DNA of 64,000 bases from Oceanicola granulosus HTCC2516 (GTDB lineage Bacteria > Pseudomonadota > Alphaproteobacteria > Rhodobacterales > Rhodobacteraceae): contig NZ_CH724109.1 of NCBI RefSeq assembly GCF_000153305.1, positions 202,321 through 266,320 on the forward strand, given 5' to 3'. The translations under genes and the position numbers were made by a program. Below the pieces are notes generated by a model. That model did no database searches, had not been told where the DNA came from, and saw nothing but the letters and a program-made list of their open reading frames with translations. Positions 7,774 through 16,442 of this stretch are shown in pieces (positions within the stretch are counted from its first letter, which is position 1; every line of letters starts with the position of its first letter).

Positions 7774-8661
7774 ATGCGTGAGGAGCATATGTCGACGCCG
7801 CGTGTCGTCACCTTCGGGGACAATGTGGTCGACTGCTATGTGGGCCGGGGCGAGATGTATCCGGGCGGAAACGCCGTGAACGTGGCGGCCCATCTCTCCC
7901 GGTTCGGTGCCAGGGCCGCCTATTGCGGTGCCGTCGGCGACGACCCGGCGGGCCGGCATGTACGCGACAGCCTCCGGGACGCGGGCGTGGAGACGACGCG
8001 CCTTCGCATGGGCGGCGGTCCCACCGCGTTCTGCCTGATCGGCCACGAGGAGGGCGATCGCGTCTTCCTCGGTGCCGACCTCGGCGTGTCGATCATCGCG
8101 CCGGAGGCGGAGGATCTTTCCGCCATCGCGCAGGGCGATGCCGTCCACACCGGGCGCTCGAGCCGGATCGAGCCTCACCTCGCCGATCTCGCGGAGCGTG
8201 CGCGCCTCTCCTACGACTTCGCCGTCGTCCGCGACGCCGACCGGATCGGGCGGATCGCACCGCTCTGCTTCCTCGCCAGCTTCTCCGGCGGAGACCTGTC
8301 GGACGGCGAGGCGGAAGAGCTCGCGCGCTCGGCCCGGGAGGCCGGTGCCGACTGGGTGCTCGTCACGCTCGGCGGCAGGGGCGCCCTGCTCGCGGGGCCG
8401 GGCGGGATGCACCGCGCCGAGGCCGTCGCCGCCGACCTCGTCGACACGCTGGGCGCCGGCGACACGTTCATCGCGCGCGTGCTCTTCGGGCTTCTGACGG
8501 AAGAGGCGCCCGAGACCTTGCTGCGCGCGGCAGCTCGGGAGGCCGCGCAGACCTGCAGCCGCTACGGCGGCTTCGGCCCCGCAGCGCCCATCGCCGTGGA
8601 TCGCTCCCGCGCGAAATCCCTGAGCGAGATATACAGCACCGAGACAACGGTGCGGGCCTGA
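7774..8661 (+). CDS. frlD: PfkB-family kinase, fructoselysine/fructosamine 6-kinase type
   Basis: The product (about 295 residues) is a ribokinase-fold enzyme. Its N-terminus, VVTFGDNVVDCY and then PGGNAVNVAAHLSRFG, is nearly the FrlD signature (IGDNCVD, GGNAVNVA). The catalytic DTLGAGDTF motif lies near the C-terminus. FrlD-type enzymes phosphorylate the C6 hydroxyl of the fructosyl part of Amadori compounds, making the substrate of the facing deglycase. The start is uncertain: ATG 7774 has AAAGG at good spacing, while ATG 7789 aligns better with homologues but has its GAGGAG only 3 bp away. It heads the plus-strand unit that continues with the TRAP genes 28 bp downstream. Confidence 0.82.
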   Translation: MREEHMSTPRVVTFGDNVVDCYVGRGEMYPGGNAVNVAAHLSRFGARAAYCGAVGDDPAGRHVRDSLRDAGVETTRLRMGGGPTAFCLIGHEEGDRVFLGADLGVSIIAPEAEDLSAIAQGDAVHTGRSSRIEPHLADLAERARLSYDFAVVRDADRIGRIAPLCFLASFSGGDLSDGEAEELARSAREAGADWVLVTLGGRGALLAGPGGMHRAEAVAADLVDTLGAGDTFIARVLFGLLTEEAPETLLRAAAREAAQTCSRYGGFGPAAPIAVDRSRAKSLSEIYSTETTVRA

Positions 8662-8689
8662 TCAACGACTTAACCAACCGGAGGAACTG

Positions 8690-9676
8690 ATGACCAAACT
8701 TAACACCCGCACGGGCCTCGCCGCCCTTCTGAGCCTCGGAGCCGCGCTCGCCGGCACGACCGCGCTGGCGCAGGACGTCACCCTGCGCATCGCGTCGGTC
8801 AACCCGCCCACGGCGCTCTCGGTGCAGATCGCCGAGCAGGTGGCGGAGCGCGTCACCGAGCGCACCGAGGGGCGGATCGCCTTCCAGGTCTTCCCCTCGG
8901 CGCAGCTGGGCACGACCACCGACTCGCTGGAACAGGCCAGCCAGGGCCAGCCGGTGATCACCTTCACCTCGGCCTCCTTCATGAGCCAGTTCGGCGTGCC
9001 CGAGCTCGCCGCCGTCGAGGGCCCGTTCGTCATCGAGAACGCCGAAGAGGGCGAGCGGCTCGCCAGTTCTGACCTGATGACCGGGTACTACGACCAGCTG
9101 GCCGAGGAGTCCGGAATCCGGGTCCTGGCGCTCAACTGGTTCGATGGCGCCCGCCACATGATCGGCAAGGAGCCCTACGTCGAGCCGACCGATCTCGAGG
9201 GGGTGCGCATGCGCGTCCCGCCGGTGGAAACCTGGCTCAAGACCTTCGAGCCGCTGGGTGTCGTGGCCACCACCGTCGAGGCGGCGGAGACCTATTCCGC
9301 GCTCGCGCAGGGCGTGGTCGAGGCGGCGGAAGCGCCGATCACGGGGCTCAGCGCCTCGAAGTGGTACGAGGCGGCGCAGGAGATCACCCTGACCGGCCAC
9401 TTCAACCTCTTCCTCGGCTGGGTCACGTCCGAGGAGGTCATGCAGAGCCTCTCGGAGGAGGATTACGCCATCCTCGTAGAGGAATTCCGCCGCGGCGGGC
9501 GCGAGCTGACCGAGCAGTCCATTGAGCTCGAGACCTCGATCCGCGAAGAATTCGAAGCGGCCGGCGTCACCTTCCACGACGCCAACATCGCAGCCTACCG
9601 CGATGCCACGGCAAGCTTCTGGGACGCCTGGCCCGAGGGCTTCTACGACGAGCTGCGCGCCGCTGCCGGCGAGTGA
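8690..9676 (+). CDS. dctP: TRAP transporter substrate-binding protein DctP (system 1)
   Basis: The 328-residue protein has a Sec signal peptide ending near TALA-QD (about residue 27) and the DctP fold. The conserved LEGVRMRVP stretch carries the Arg that pairs with the substrate carboxylate. GGAGG lies 7 bp before the ATG. TRAP binding proteins bring organic acids to a DctQM membrane pair. Between a fructosamine kinase and an amino-acid-type FAD oxidase, the likely cargo is a fructosyl-amino acid, which has a free carboxylate. That assignment rests on context alone. Confidence 0.87.
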   Translation: MTKLNTRTGLAALLSLGAALAGTTALAQDVTLRIASVNPPTALSVQIAEQVAERVTERTEGRIAFQVFPSAQLGTTTDSLEQASQGQPVITFTSASFMSQFGVPELAAVEGPFVIENAEEGERLASSDLMTGYYDQLAEESGIRVLALNWFDGARHMIGKEPYVEPTDLEGVRMRVPPVETWLKTFEPLGVVATTVEAAETYSALAQGVVEAAEAPITGLSASKWYEAAQEITLTGHFNLFLGWVTSEEVMQSLSEEDYAILVEEFRRGGRELTEQSIELETSIREEFEAAGVTFHDANIAAYRDATASFWDAWPEGFYDELRAAAGE

Positions 9677-9685
9677 CGCGGCAAG

Positions 9686-9717
9686 GGCTCCGGGGCGCAT
9701 CGCGCCGTCCCGGGGCC
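9686..9717 (+). terminator. hairpin between dctP and dctQ (attenuating or stabilising)
   Basis: A G+C-rich inverted repeat with an inner GGCGC/GCGCC stem, ATC loop and an outer GGC-TCCGG arm with small bulges lies 9 bp after the dctP stop. No T-run follows, so complete termination is unlikely. It may protect the dctP transcript end or cause partial read-through, giving more binding protein than membrane subunits. Confidence 0.5.
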
Positions 9718-9737
9718 TCGCACATCGAGGATCGGCC

Positions 9738-10211
9738 ATGCGCCCTCTGTCTTACCTTCTCACGTTTCTGGGGTCCGTCGTGCCGGCGGTGCTGCTCGGG
9801 GTGATCCTCATGGTGGTCAGCGCCGACGTCTTCATGCGGCTGGTGCTCAGGGATTCGCTTCACATCGCCCATGACCTCGCCATCGTGGCGCTGGCGGGCG
9901 TGGTGTGGTTCGGCATCGTCGGCACCGCGCGCGAGCGCGAGCTCTTCGGCATCAAGGTGCTGACCGACAGGTTGCCGCACAGGTGGCGGATCGCGGTCGG
10001 CGTGGCGGTGGACCTGCTGGTCATCCTCATCGCGGCGCAGGTGCTGCGCGCGGCCGTGATCCAGGTGGAGACGGCGCGCTTCACGCGCTTCGTCGCGCTG
10101 GGTTGGCCGAAGTGGATCGTCTCGGCCGGGCTGGCCGCCGCGATGGCGGCGCTGATCGTCGTGCAGCTGCTGCACCTGTGGCGCCTGTTCCGGGGGAGCA
10201 AGAATGACTGA
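9738..10211 (+). CDS. dctQ: TRAP transporter small permease DctQ (system 1)
   Basis: The 157-residue protein has four predicted membrane helices (about 5-28, 40-60, 85-105, 128-148), as expected of DctQ subunits. The ATG at 9738 is chosen because it begins the first helix; the open frame upstream overlaps dctP and is not family-like. It overlaps the following dctM by 8 bp, a sign of translational coupling. Confidence 0.82.
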   Translation: MRPLSYLLTFLGSVVPAVLLGVILMVVSADVFMRLVLRDSLHIAHDLAIVALAGVVWFGIVGTARERELFGIKVLTDRLPHRWRIAVGVAVDLLVILIAAQVLRAAVIQVETARFTRFVALGWPKWIVSAGLAAAMAALIVVQLLHLWRLFRGSKND

Positions 10212-11478
10212 AGCCGCGCTGACCTTCCTGCTGCTGCTCGTCTCCGGCGTTCCCATCGCCTTCACGATCCTCGGCGCCTCGGTCGTGTACTTCGCGCTCA
10301 ACCCGATGATGGCCTCCATCGTCGCGCAGCGGATGTCGTCCTCGCTCGAGAGCTTCCCGCTCCTCGCCGTGCCGTTCTTCATCGTCGCCGGCGCCGCCAT
10401 GGCGCGGGGCGGCATCGCCCGCCGGCTCTACCACCTCGCCGACGGCATGGTGGGCCACTGGTGGGGCGGGCTGGCGCAGGTGGCGGTGATGAACTCGCTG
10501 TTCCTCGGGGCGATGTCCGGCTCGGCCAACGCCGACGCCGCCATCGACGCCCGCACCATCGCGCCGATCATGCGCGAGCGCGGCTACTCGAACGGGTTCG
10601 CCTCGGTGGTCAGCGCGACCTCGGGAGCCATCGCGCCGATCATGCCGCCCTCCATCGGGCTGATCATCTACGGGCTGCTGACCGACACATCGATCGGCAA
10701 GCTGTTCATCGGCGGCATCGTTCCGGCGATGCTCATCACGCTGGCGCTGATGCTGACCGTGCGGGGCACCGCCCGGGCGCGCGGCTACGCGCCCGAGCGC
10801 GATCACCGGTTGCCGACGCCGCAGATCCTCGGGCGGGCCCGCGCCGCGCTCTGGGCGCTGGCGATGCCGGTGCTGCTGATCGTCGGACTGCGCGGTGGCT
10901 GGTTCACGCCCACCGAGCTGGGCGCCATCGCGGCAGTCTATGCCTTCGTCGTCGGGCTGTTCATCTATCGCGGCCTGCACTGGTCCGAGACCTACGACCT
11001 GCTCAGGGAGTCCGCCCGGACCACCGCCAACGTCCTCTTCATCATCGCCGCCGCCGCCGTGTTCTCGCTGGTGCTCGCGCTCGAGCAGGTGCCGCAGCAG
11101 ATGGTCGGCCACCTGCTCGCGCTGTCGGACAACAAGATCGTGGTCCTGCTCGCCATCAACCTGCTCCTGCTCGTCCTCGGCACCCTGCTCGAGGGGCTCG
11201 CGCTGATGATCATCCTCGTGCCGATCCTGCTGGAAGTGACGCGCGCGCTCGGAATCGATCCGGTGCATTTCGGGATCGTGCTGGTCTTCAACACGACCAT
11301 CGGTTCGGTGACGCCGCCGGTCGGGACGGTGCTCTTCACCGTCTGTTCGCTGACGAAGTGCTCCATCGAGGAGTTCACCCGCGAATCCGTGCCGTTCATC
11401 GCGGCGCTCGTCGGGGTGCTGCTGCTGCTGACCTTCGTGCCGCCGCTGGTCACGTTCCTGCCGAACCTGTTGTTCTGA
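10204..11478 (+). CDS. dctM: TRAP transporter large permease DctM (system 1)
   Basis: The 424-residue protein has about 12 hydrophobic segments and family motifs such as FPLLAVPFFIVAG, the MSGSANAD turn and PTELGAIAAVYA. It forms the sodium-driven channel with DctQ in the inner membrane. It starts inside the end of dctQ and is followed 14 bp later by the FAD oxidase gene, so kinase-dctPQM-oxidase reads as one operon. Confidence 0.9.
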   Translation: MTEAALTFLLLLVSGVPIAFTILGASVVYFALNPMMASIVAQRMSSSLESFPLLAVPFFIVAGAAMARGGIARRLYHLADGMVGHWWGGLAQVAVMNSLFLGAMSGSANADAAIDARTIAPIMRERGYSNGFASVVSATSGAIAPIMPPSIGLIIYGLLTDTSIGKLFIGGIVPAMLITLALMLTVRGTARARGYAPERDHRLPTPQILGRARAALWALAMPVLLIVGLRGGWFTPTELGAIAAVYAFVVGLFIYRGLHWSETYDLLRESARTTANVLFIIAAAAVFSLVLALEQVPQQMVGHLLALSDNKIVVLLAINLLLLVLGTLLEGLALMIILVPILLEVTRALGIDPVHFGIVLVFNTTIGSVTPPVGTVLFTVCSLTKCSIEEFTRESVPFIAALVGVLLLLTFVPPLVTFLPNLLF

Positions 11479-11492
11479 GGGAGGAGGGCTTG

Positions 11493-12779
11493 ATGCAGCG
11501 CGATGCCAATCCCGGCCTCTGGCCGATCAGCAACCCCCACGCGATCCGTACGCGGCCTCTCGCGAGCGACGACGACGTCGATCTGGCCATCGTCGGCGGC
11601 GGCATCACCGGCTGCGTCGCGGCGCTGGAGGCGGCGCGGCGCGGCGCGAAGGTGACGCTCCTCGAGGCCGACACCGTGGCCCATGGCGGATCGGGCCGCA
11701 GTGTCGGGCTGGTCAATGCGGGGCTCTGGCTGCCGCCCGAAGCCGTGACCGCCCGGCTCGGCGAGGCCGCGGGACTTCGGCTTCTGTCCTGCCTCGCCGA
11801 GGGGCCGAGCCAAGTCTTCGAGCTGATCTCGCGCGAAGGCATAAGCTGCGAGGCGACGCGCGCCGGCACGCTCCACCTGGCCCACAGCGCCGCCGGCCTG
11901 CGCGAGCTGCGCGAGCGGCACCGGCAGGGGCTGGCGCTCGGCGCGCCGCTGCAGTTGCTGAACGCCGAGGCGACCCGTCGGGAGACCGGCTCGGCAGCCT
12001 TCCACGGCGCCCTGCTCGATCCGCGCGCCGGCACAATCCAGCCGCTGGCCTACTGCATGGGGCTGGCCGCGGCGGCGCAGCGCGCGGGGGCGACGATCCA
12101 CGAGAGGTCGCGCGTCGGGCACATCGACCGGCGCGACGGACGCTGGCACGTCGCGGCGAACGGGCGGCGCCTGCGCGCCGGTGCGCTGCTGGTGGCGACC
12201 AACGCCTACGGTCACGGTCTCGACGGCGTGCCGGCGCCCAGCCATGCGACGGTCGCGTTCAGCCAGTTCGCCACCCCTCCGCTGCCCGAGCAATTGCGGG
12301 GCGAAATCCTGCCCACCGGCAAAGGTTGCTGGGACACCGCGACCGTCATGAGCTCCTTCCGCACCGACCAGTCCGGCCGGTTGATCCTCGGCGGGATCGG
12401 CGACCTGCAGGGGCCGGGCCGGCGCATCCACGAAAGCTGGGCGCGGCGGAAGCTGCGCGAGGTCTACCCGGCCCTCGCCGACATCGGCTTCGCCTACCGC
12501 TGGCAGGGCCGGATCGCCATGACGGCGGATCATATCCCCAAGGTGGTCCGGTTCGGCCCCGACGCCTGTTCCATCTTCGGCTATTCCGGCCGGGGGATCG
12601 CGCCGGGCACGCTCTTCGGCACCGCCGCGGTGCAGGCACTGCTCGACGGCGATCCGTCTGCTTTCCCGATCGCGCCGCAGACCCGCTACGCCGAGCGCTT
12701 CACGCAGACCCGGTCCGCCTACTACGAGTTCGGCGCGTCAGCGCTGCACGCGGTGTCGTCGCTCAAGCTGCCTGCGTGA
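11493..12779 (+). CDS. FAD-dependent amine/amino-acid oxidoreductase (DadA/DAO family)
   Basis: The 428-residue enzyme has the dinucleotide-binding motif LAIVGGGITGCVAALEA at about 29-45, the GGSGRSVGLVNAG flavin segment and a C-terminal GYSGRGIAPGT motif. This places it with glycine oxidase, gamma-glutamylputrescine oxidase and the amadoriases. GGAGGG stands 6 bp before the ATG. Last in the kinase-TRAP operon, it may oxidise the imported compound directly or act on the amino acid freed by the deglycase. The sequence does not decide between these. It converges with the antiporter gene, with 13 bp between stops. Confidence 0.82.
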   Translation: MQRDANPGLWPISNPHAIRTRPLASDDDVDLAIVGGGITGCVAALEAARRGAKVTLLEADTVAHGGSGRSVGLVNAGLWLPPEAVTARLGEAAGLRLLSCLAEGPSQVFELISREGISCEATRAGTLHLAHSAAGLRELRERHRQGLALGAPLQLLNAEATRRETGSAAFHGALLDPRAGTIQPLAYCMGLAAAAQRAGATIHERSRVGHIDRRDGRWHVAANGRRLRAGALLVATNAYGHGLDGVPAPSHATVAFSQFATPPLPEQLRGEILPTGKGCWDTATVMSSFRTDQSGRLILGGIGDLQGPGRRIHESWARRKLREVYPALADIGFAYRWQGRIAMTADHIPKVVRFGPDACSIFGYSGRGIAPGTLFGTAAVQALLDGDPSAFPIAPQTRYAERFTQTRSAYYEFGASALHAVSSLKLPA

Positions 12780-12792
12780 GCGCCCGGCCTGG

Positions 12793-13779
12793 TCAGGGCC
12801 AGATGACGAAGACGTAGGCGACGTAGCCCGCGAGCAGCAGGGCGCCCTCCCGCCGCGAAATGCGCAGGCCCGTCCAGGCCACGGCGACGAGCAGGACGGA
12901 GACGGCGAGCATCACGAGGTTGTCGAAGCTGACGATCTCCTGCGGGACCGGGCCGGGCGCCATCAGCGCGGTGATCCCGGCGATGCCGAGCAGGTTGTAG
13001 ATGTTGGAGCCGACGATGTTGCCGAAGGCGACGTCGCCCTGCCGCTTCAGCCCGGCGACGACCGAGGTCACCAGCTCCGGCATCGACGTGCCAAGGGCGA
13101 CGATGGTGAGCCCGATCACCGTTTCCGAGATCCCGAAGCCCCGGGCGAGGGAAACGGCGCCGTCGACGAGGAACTTGCCGCCCAGCACCACGAGCGCGAG
13201 GCCCCCCAGCGCGATCAGGGCCGAGACCAGCAGCGGCTTTCGGGGCAAAGCGGAGGGCACGGTGGCGGGGTCGGTCTCCTGCAGCGCGAGGTTCTTGTCG
13301 TAGAGCGCGCCGTGATCCGCCCGCGACTGCGCGCGCTCCTGGCGGAACGTCATGTAGACGTAGAGGGCCAGCGCAAGCACGAAGGCCGCGCCCAACGCAC
13401 GGCTCAGCGGAAAAAGCGCCGCCGCGCCGGCGAACACCACCGCGACCGCCAGCATGGTCGCCCCGTCGCGCTTCAGCGAGGCGGAGGTGACCGCGATGGG
13501 AAACAGCAGCGCGGCGATGCCGCCGATGAGCAGGATGTTGGCGATGTTGGAGCCGACGACGTTGCCGTAGGCGATCCCCGGCGCGCCGGCCAGGGCGGCC
13601 TGCACCGAGGTGACGAGCTCGGGCGTTGAGGTGCCGAAGCCCACCAGCGTCAGCCCGATCACGAGCGGCGACACCCCGAGCGCGGTCGCCACCTGCACCG
13701 CGCCCCGCACCAGCAACTCGCCCCCCGCGATCAGCAGCGCCAGTCCGCCGAGCAGCGGCAACCATACTTCCAGCATCAT
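12793..13779 (-). CDS. calcium/sodium antiporter (CaCA family, YrbG-like)
   Basis: The 328-residue membrane protein has two inverted halves of about five helices. Each half carries an alpha-repeat: GFGTSTPELVTS with GNVVGSNIANI in the first and ALGTSMPELVTS with GNIVGSNIYN in the second. These hold the acidic ion ligands of the exchanger. It probably exports Ca2+ against Na+ or H+ in the inner membrane. The first of two adjacent ATGs at 13779 is taken as start. A small exported-protein gene lies 12 bp upstream. Confidence 0.9.
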   Translation of the reverse strand: MMLEVWLPLLGGLALLIAGGELLVRGAVQVATALGVSPLVIGLTLVGFGTSTPELVTSVQAALAGAPGIAYGNVVGSNIANILLIGGIAALLFPIAVTSASLKRDGATMLAVAVVFAGAAALFPLSRALGAAFVLALALYVYMTFRQERAQSRADHGALYDKNLALQETDPATVPSALPRKPLLVSALIALGGLALVVLGGKFLVDGAVSLARGFGISETVIGLTIVALGTSMPELVTSVVAGLKRQGDVAFGNIVGSNIYNLLGIAGITALMAPGPVPQEIVSFDNLVMLAVSVLLVAVAWTGLRISRREGALLLAGYVAYVFVIWP

Positions 13780-13791
13780 GATTATGTCCGT

Positions 13792-14163
13792 TCAGCGCAA
13801 AGTGGCGTCGATGGCGATGACCGCCGGCTTGCCCGGGCCCGACGGCTCGATGACGATCTGTCCGTTGAGGATGTCCTGCCCGGTGAAATGGACGCTGCGT
13901 TCTTCGCCGACGTCGCGGTCGCGATCGATCTCGTAGCCGCCCGCGTCGAGAGCGGCTTCCCAGCGGGTGAGCAGGTCGGGGGCGTTCTCGCTGGTGGAGA
14001 TCTTCACCATCCGGAAGAAGTCGCCGATGTCGCGCGAAGCGGTGACGTCGGCATCCGCCGGCATGTCGATCGCAGCCGGGAGCCAGTCGGGCACCACAGG
14101 GTCGGCTTGCGCAGCCGACGCGCCCAGAGGCACCAGCAAGAGGCAAAGTCTGACGAGCTGCAT
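13792..14163 (-). CDS. small exported protein of unknown function
   Basis: The 123-residue product has a signal peptide (LCLLLVPLGASAAQA, cleavage near residue 22) and a short mature domain with no motif that I recognise. ATG 14163 is preferred to ATG 14193 because it places the signal at the N-terminus and has a purine-rich AGGGA upstream. It lies just before the antiporter gene on the same strand and may be co-transcribed. The mature part is acidic and could be a small periplasmic alpha/beta fold, but no function can be assigned. Confidence 0.6.
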   Translation of the reverse strand: MQLVRLCLLLVPLGASAAQADPVVPDWLPAAIDMPADADVTASRDIGDFFRMVKISTSENAPDLLTRWEAALDAGGYEIDRDRDVGEERSVHFTGQDILNGQIVIEPSGPGKPAVIAIDATLR

Positions 14164-14369
14164 CGGAGTCCATCCCTGTGGCGCGAGTTGCATATCGTAG
14201 TGCGCATGGAGCAGATCAAGGCCGCGTTCCAGCGGCAATCGCGGCGGCGAGGCTGGTGAGCGCCTGTTGGCCCAGCACCCGGTCTCGCTGCCTGAGGAAC
14301 CATTCCGTTAACCGCTAGTGCCGGGAGCAATCGGCTTGCCCACGCGGCCGTTCGGCACACTATTGGCGC

Positions 14370-15275
14370 ATGCTGGACGCTTTCCGCCGATCGTGGCCCT
14401 TCGACTCCATCCTGCTGCCGCAGTTGGACCTGCTCGCCTCGGTGCTTTTGCTGCTGCTGCTCTGGGTCGCCCGGAAGATCGTCGTCAGATCGATCCGCGC
14501 GCGCCCGGAACTGGCGCCGCAACACCAGAGGCGGTTGATCACCTCGGCCCGCAACGTCTTCCTCCTGCTGCTGCTCATCGGCCTGGCGATGATCTGGGCG
14601 CCCCAGCTGCGCACCTTCGCGCTGTCCTTGACGGCCGTGGCCGTCGCCATCGTGGTCGCCACGAAGGAGCTCATCCTCTGCCTGTCCGGGGCAGTCCTCC
14701 GGGCGACCACGCGCGCCTTCTCGGTGGGCGACTGGATCGAGGTGGGCGAGACCCGGGGCGAGGTGACGGACCACACCCTGCTGGCGACGACACTCCAGGA
14801 GTTCGGCGCCGGTCCGAACGCCCAGGTTCCGACGGGCCGTACGATCACCGTCCCCAACAGCCTGCTGCTGACCGTCCCGGTGCGGAACCAGGCGGCCCTG
14901 CGCGGCTTCACCTACCACCATTTCGCGCTGACGTTCGATCCTGCGCCCCGGATCGACAGAGCTCACGGCCTCGTCTCGGAGATCGTCAGTAGGCACTACG
15001 ATCCGTACCGCGACGAGGCCGCCCGAACCAACGCCGCGATCGAGCGGCGAACCCACAGCGATCTGCCCGACCCGGCGCCCCTGGTCCGGTTCAGAACCTC
15101 CGACCTCGGCAAGCTGCGCGTCGAGGTGACGCTTTTCTGCCCGGCGCACGCAGCCGAACAGCTCGAGAGCGACATCACGCTCGAGCTGCTTTCGGCGGTC
15201 GAAGCCGAAAGGAGGGCAGTGCCGGGTTCGGTGATACCGGCCGAGACGGCGGAGGGAGGCGGGAGGGCGAGCTGA
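14370..15275 (+). CDS. MscS-family mechanosensitive channel
   Basis: The 301-residue protein has membrane helices at about 18-38, 63-82 and 84-110, followed by the MscS beta domain with FSVGDWIEVGETRGEVTDHTLLATTL (about 117-142) and PNSLLLT (about 166-172). Size and layout match small MscS-like channels, which release solutes under osmotic downshock. The pore helix is less Gly/Ala regular than in E. coli MscS. It stands alone, about 200 bp from the divergent exported-protein gene. Confidence 0.83.
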   Translation: MLDAFRRSWPFDSILLPQLDLLASVLLLLLLWVARKIVVRSIRARPELAPQHQRRLITSARNVFLLLLLIGLAMIWAPQLRTFALSLTAVAVAIVVATKELILCLSGAVLRATTRAFSVGDWIEVGETRGEVTDHTLLATTLQEFGAGPNAQVPTGRTITVPNSLLLTVPVRNQAALRGFTYHHFALTFDPAPRIDRAHGLVSEIVSRHYDPYRDEAARTNAAIERRTHSDLPDPAPLVRFRTSDLGKLRVEVTLFCPAHAAEQLESDITLELLSAVEAERRAVPGSVIPAETAEGGGRAS

Positions 15276-15378
15276 CGCTGTGCGATCTTGATCAAGTGTC
15301 AGGATAACGAAGTCGAGAGTGTGGCGAACGATCGATGCTCGGCTTCGTTGGTGGGGTCTACGACAGAGAGGATAACCA

Positions 15379-16371
15379 ATGACCACCCGCTTCATGAATA
15401 CCACCGCCGCTGCCGCACTCGCCGCCGCGATCGCAGCCCCCGCCGCCGCGCAGAACATGATCGACACGTCCGACGTCATGGTCGACGGCGCCGACGCCAC
15501 CTTCTCCTCGGTGAGCATCGAGCAGGACGGTTACCTCGTCCTGCATACGATGCAGGATGGCGAAGTTGTCGTGCCGCAATCGATCGGCAGCACCCCGATC
15601 AGCGCCGGCGACAACAGCGATGTCACCGTGACCGCCGAATACCCGCTCGTCGAGGGCGAGAACTACGTCGCCATGCTCCACGTCGAGAGCAACGGCAATT
15701 CCACCTACGATTTCGGCCCCGGCAACACCGATGTCGACACGCCCGTCGTCGTCGACGGAGCCCCCGTCACGTCGAGCTTCGCGGGCTCGGGCACCATGAT
15801 GGACGAGGCGAGCGCCGACGGCATGAACGACAATGCGATGGACGGCGACATGGCGATGGCCGACCTCGAGGCGCACATCGCCGGCTGGCCCGAGGCCTCG
15901 CAGAAGGCCGCGATGGAAATGTGGGACAAATACGGCGCGCCCGACGAGATGGCCGAGACGCTGCTGATCTGGCACGACACCGGCCCGTTCGTGCGCTCCT
16001 ATGTCTACGGTGAAGCCATCGACCACGACTGGCCCGCGCCGCACCAGGACGTGCTGGAGCAGTTCATCCACTACGACGTGCCGGCCGACAAGTTCGACGA
16101 GCTCGCCATGTTCGACGGCAGCATCATCGCCGAGCGCACCCGGGCCGAAATGTCGGCGCGCTGCCACTCGGAGTTCGCCAACCTGATCGCGCTGAACCTC
16201 GGCAACGACGTCGTCACCGGCGAGAAGACGGTGGAAGAGGCCCGTGCCGCCTATGAGGAAGCGGTGCGCGAGCACATGGCCGGCAACAGCCCCGAGATCG
16301 CCCAGCGGCTGACGTTCGAGCCGGCGCAGCAGGACATCACCAACAGCGACGAGGCCGTGATCGACATGTGA
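15379..16371 (+). CDS. secreted protein with DUF7282-like N-terminal domain
   Basis: The 330-residue product has a signal peptide (AAAAALAAAIAAPAAA-Q near residue 25). Residues 30-145 have the beta-rich DUF7282 pattern, with LVLHTMQDGEVV, IGSTPISAG and AMLHVESNGNSTYDFGPGN. A Met/Asp-rich linker at about 150-165 is followed by a helical domain (about 166-320) that I do not recognise. DUF7282 is best known from cell-surface proteins of salt-loving archaea; its role is unknown. GAGAGGAT lies before the ATG. A strong terminator follows at 16395, so the gene is probably monocistronic. Confidence 0.7.
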   Translation: MTTRFMNTTAAAALAAAIAAPAAAQNMIDTSDVMVDGADATFSSVSIEQDGYLVLHTMQDGEVVVPQSIGSTPISAGDNSDVTVTAEYPLVEGENYVAMLHVESNGNSTYDFGPGNTDVDTPVVVDGAPVTSSFAGSGTMMDEASADGMNDNAMDGDMAMADLEAHIAGWPEASQKAAMEMWDKYGAPDEMAETLLIWHDTGPFVRSYVYGEAIDHDWPAPHQDVLEQFIHYDVPADKFDELAMFDGSIIAERTRAEMSARCHSEFANLIALNLGNDVVTGEKTVEEARAAYEEAVREHMAGNSPEIAQRLTFEPAQQDITNSDEAVIDM

Positions 16372-16394
16372 TCTCGCGCCACCGTCGCAACGAG

Positions 16395-16426
16395 AAAGGG
16401 CAGCCCGCGGGCTGCCCTTTCCTTTT
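16395..16426 (+). terminator. rho-independent terminator
   Basis: A perfect 26-nt palindrome (16395-16420; arms AAAGGGCAGCCCG and its complement) is followed by CCTTTT. It ends the DUF7282 gene. Because the arm begins with AAA, it may also work for the convergent ferritin-like gene that ends at 16443. Confidence 0.9.
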
Positions 16427-16442
16427 GCACGGTCGGCTGGCC

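Noticed and set aside
15281-15300. TTGATCAAG before the DUF7282 gene as an FNR box
   Set aside because: It lacks the 4-bp spacer and the second half-site of TTGAT-N4-ATCAA; the downstream half does not match.
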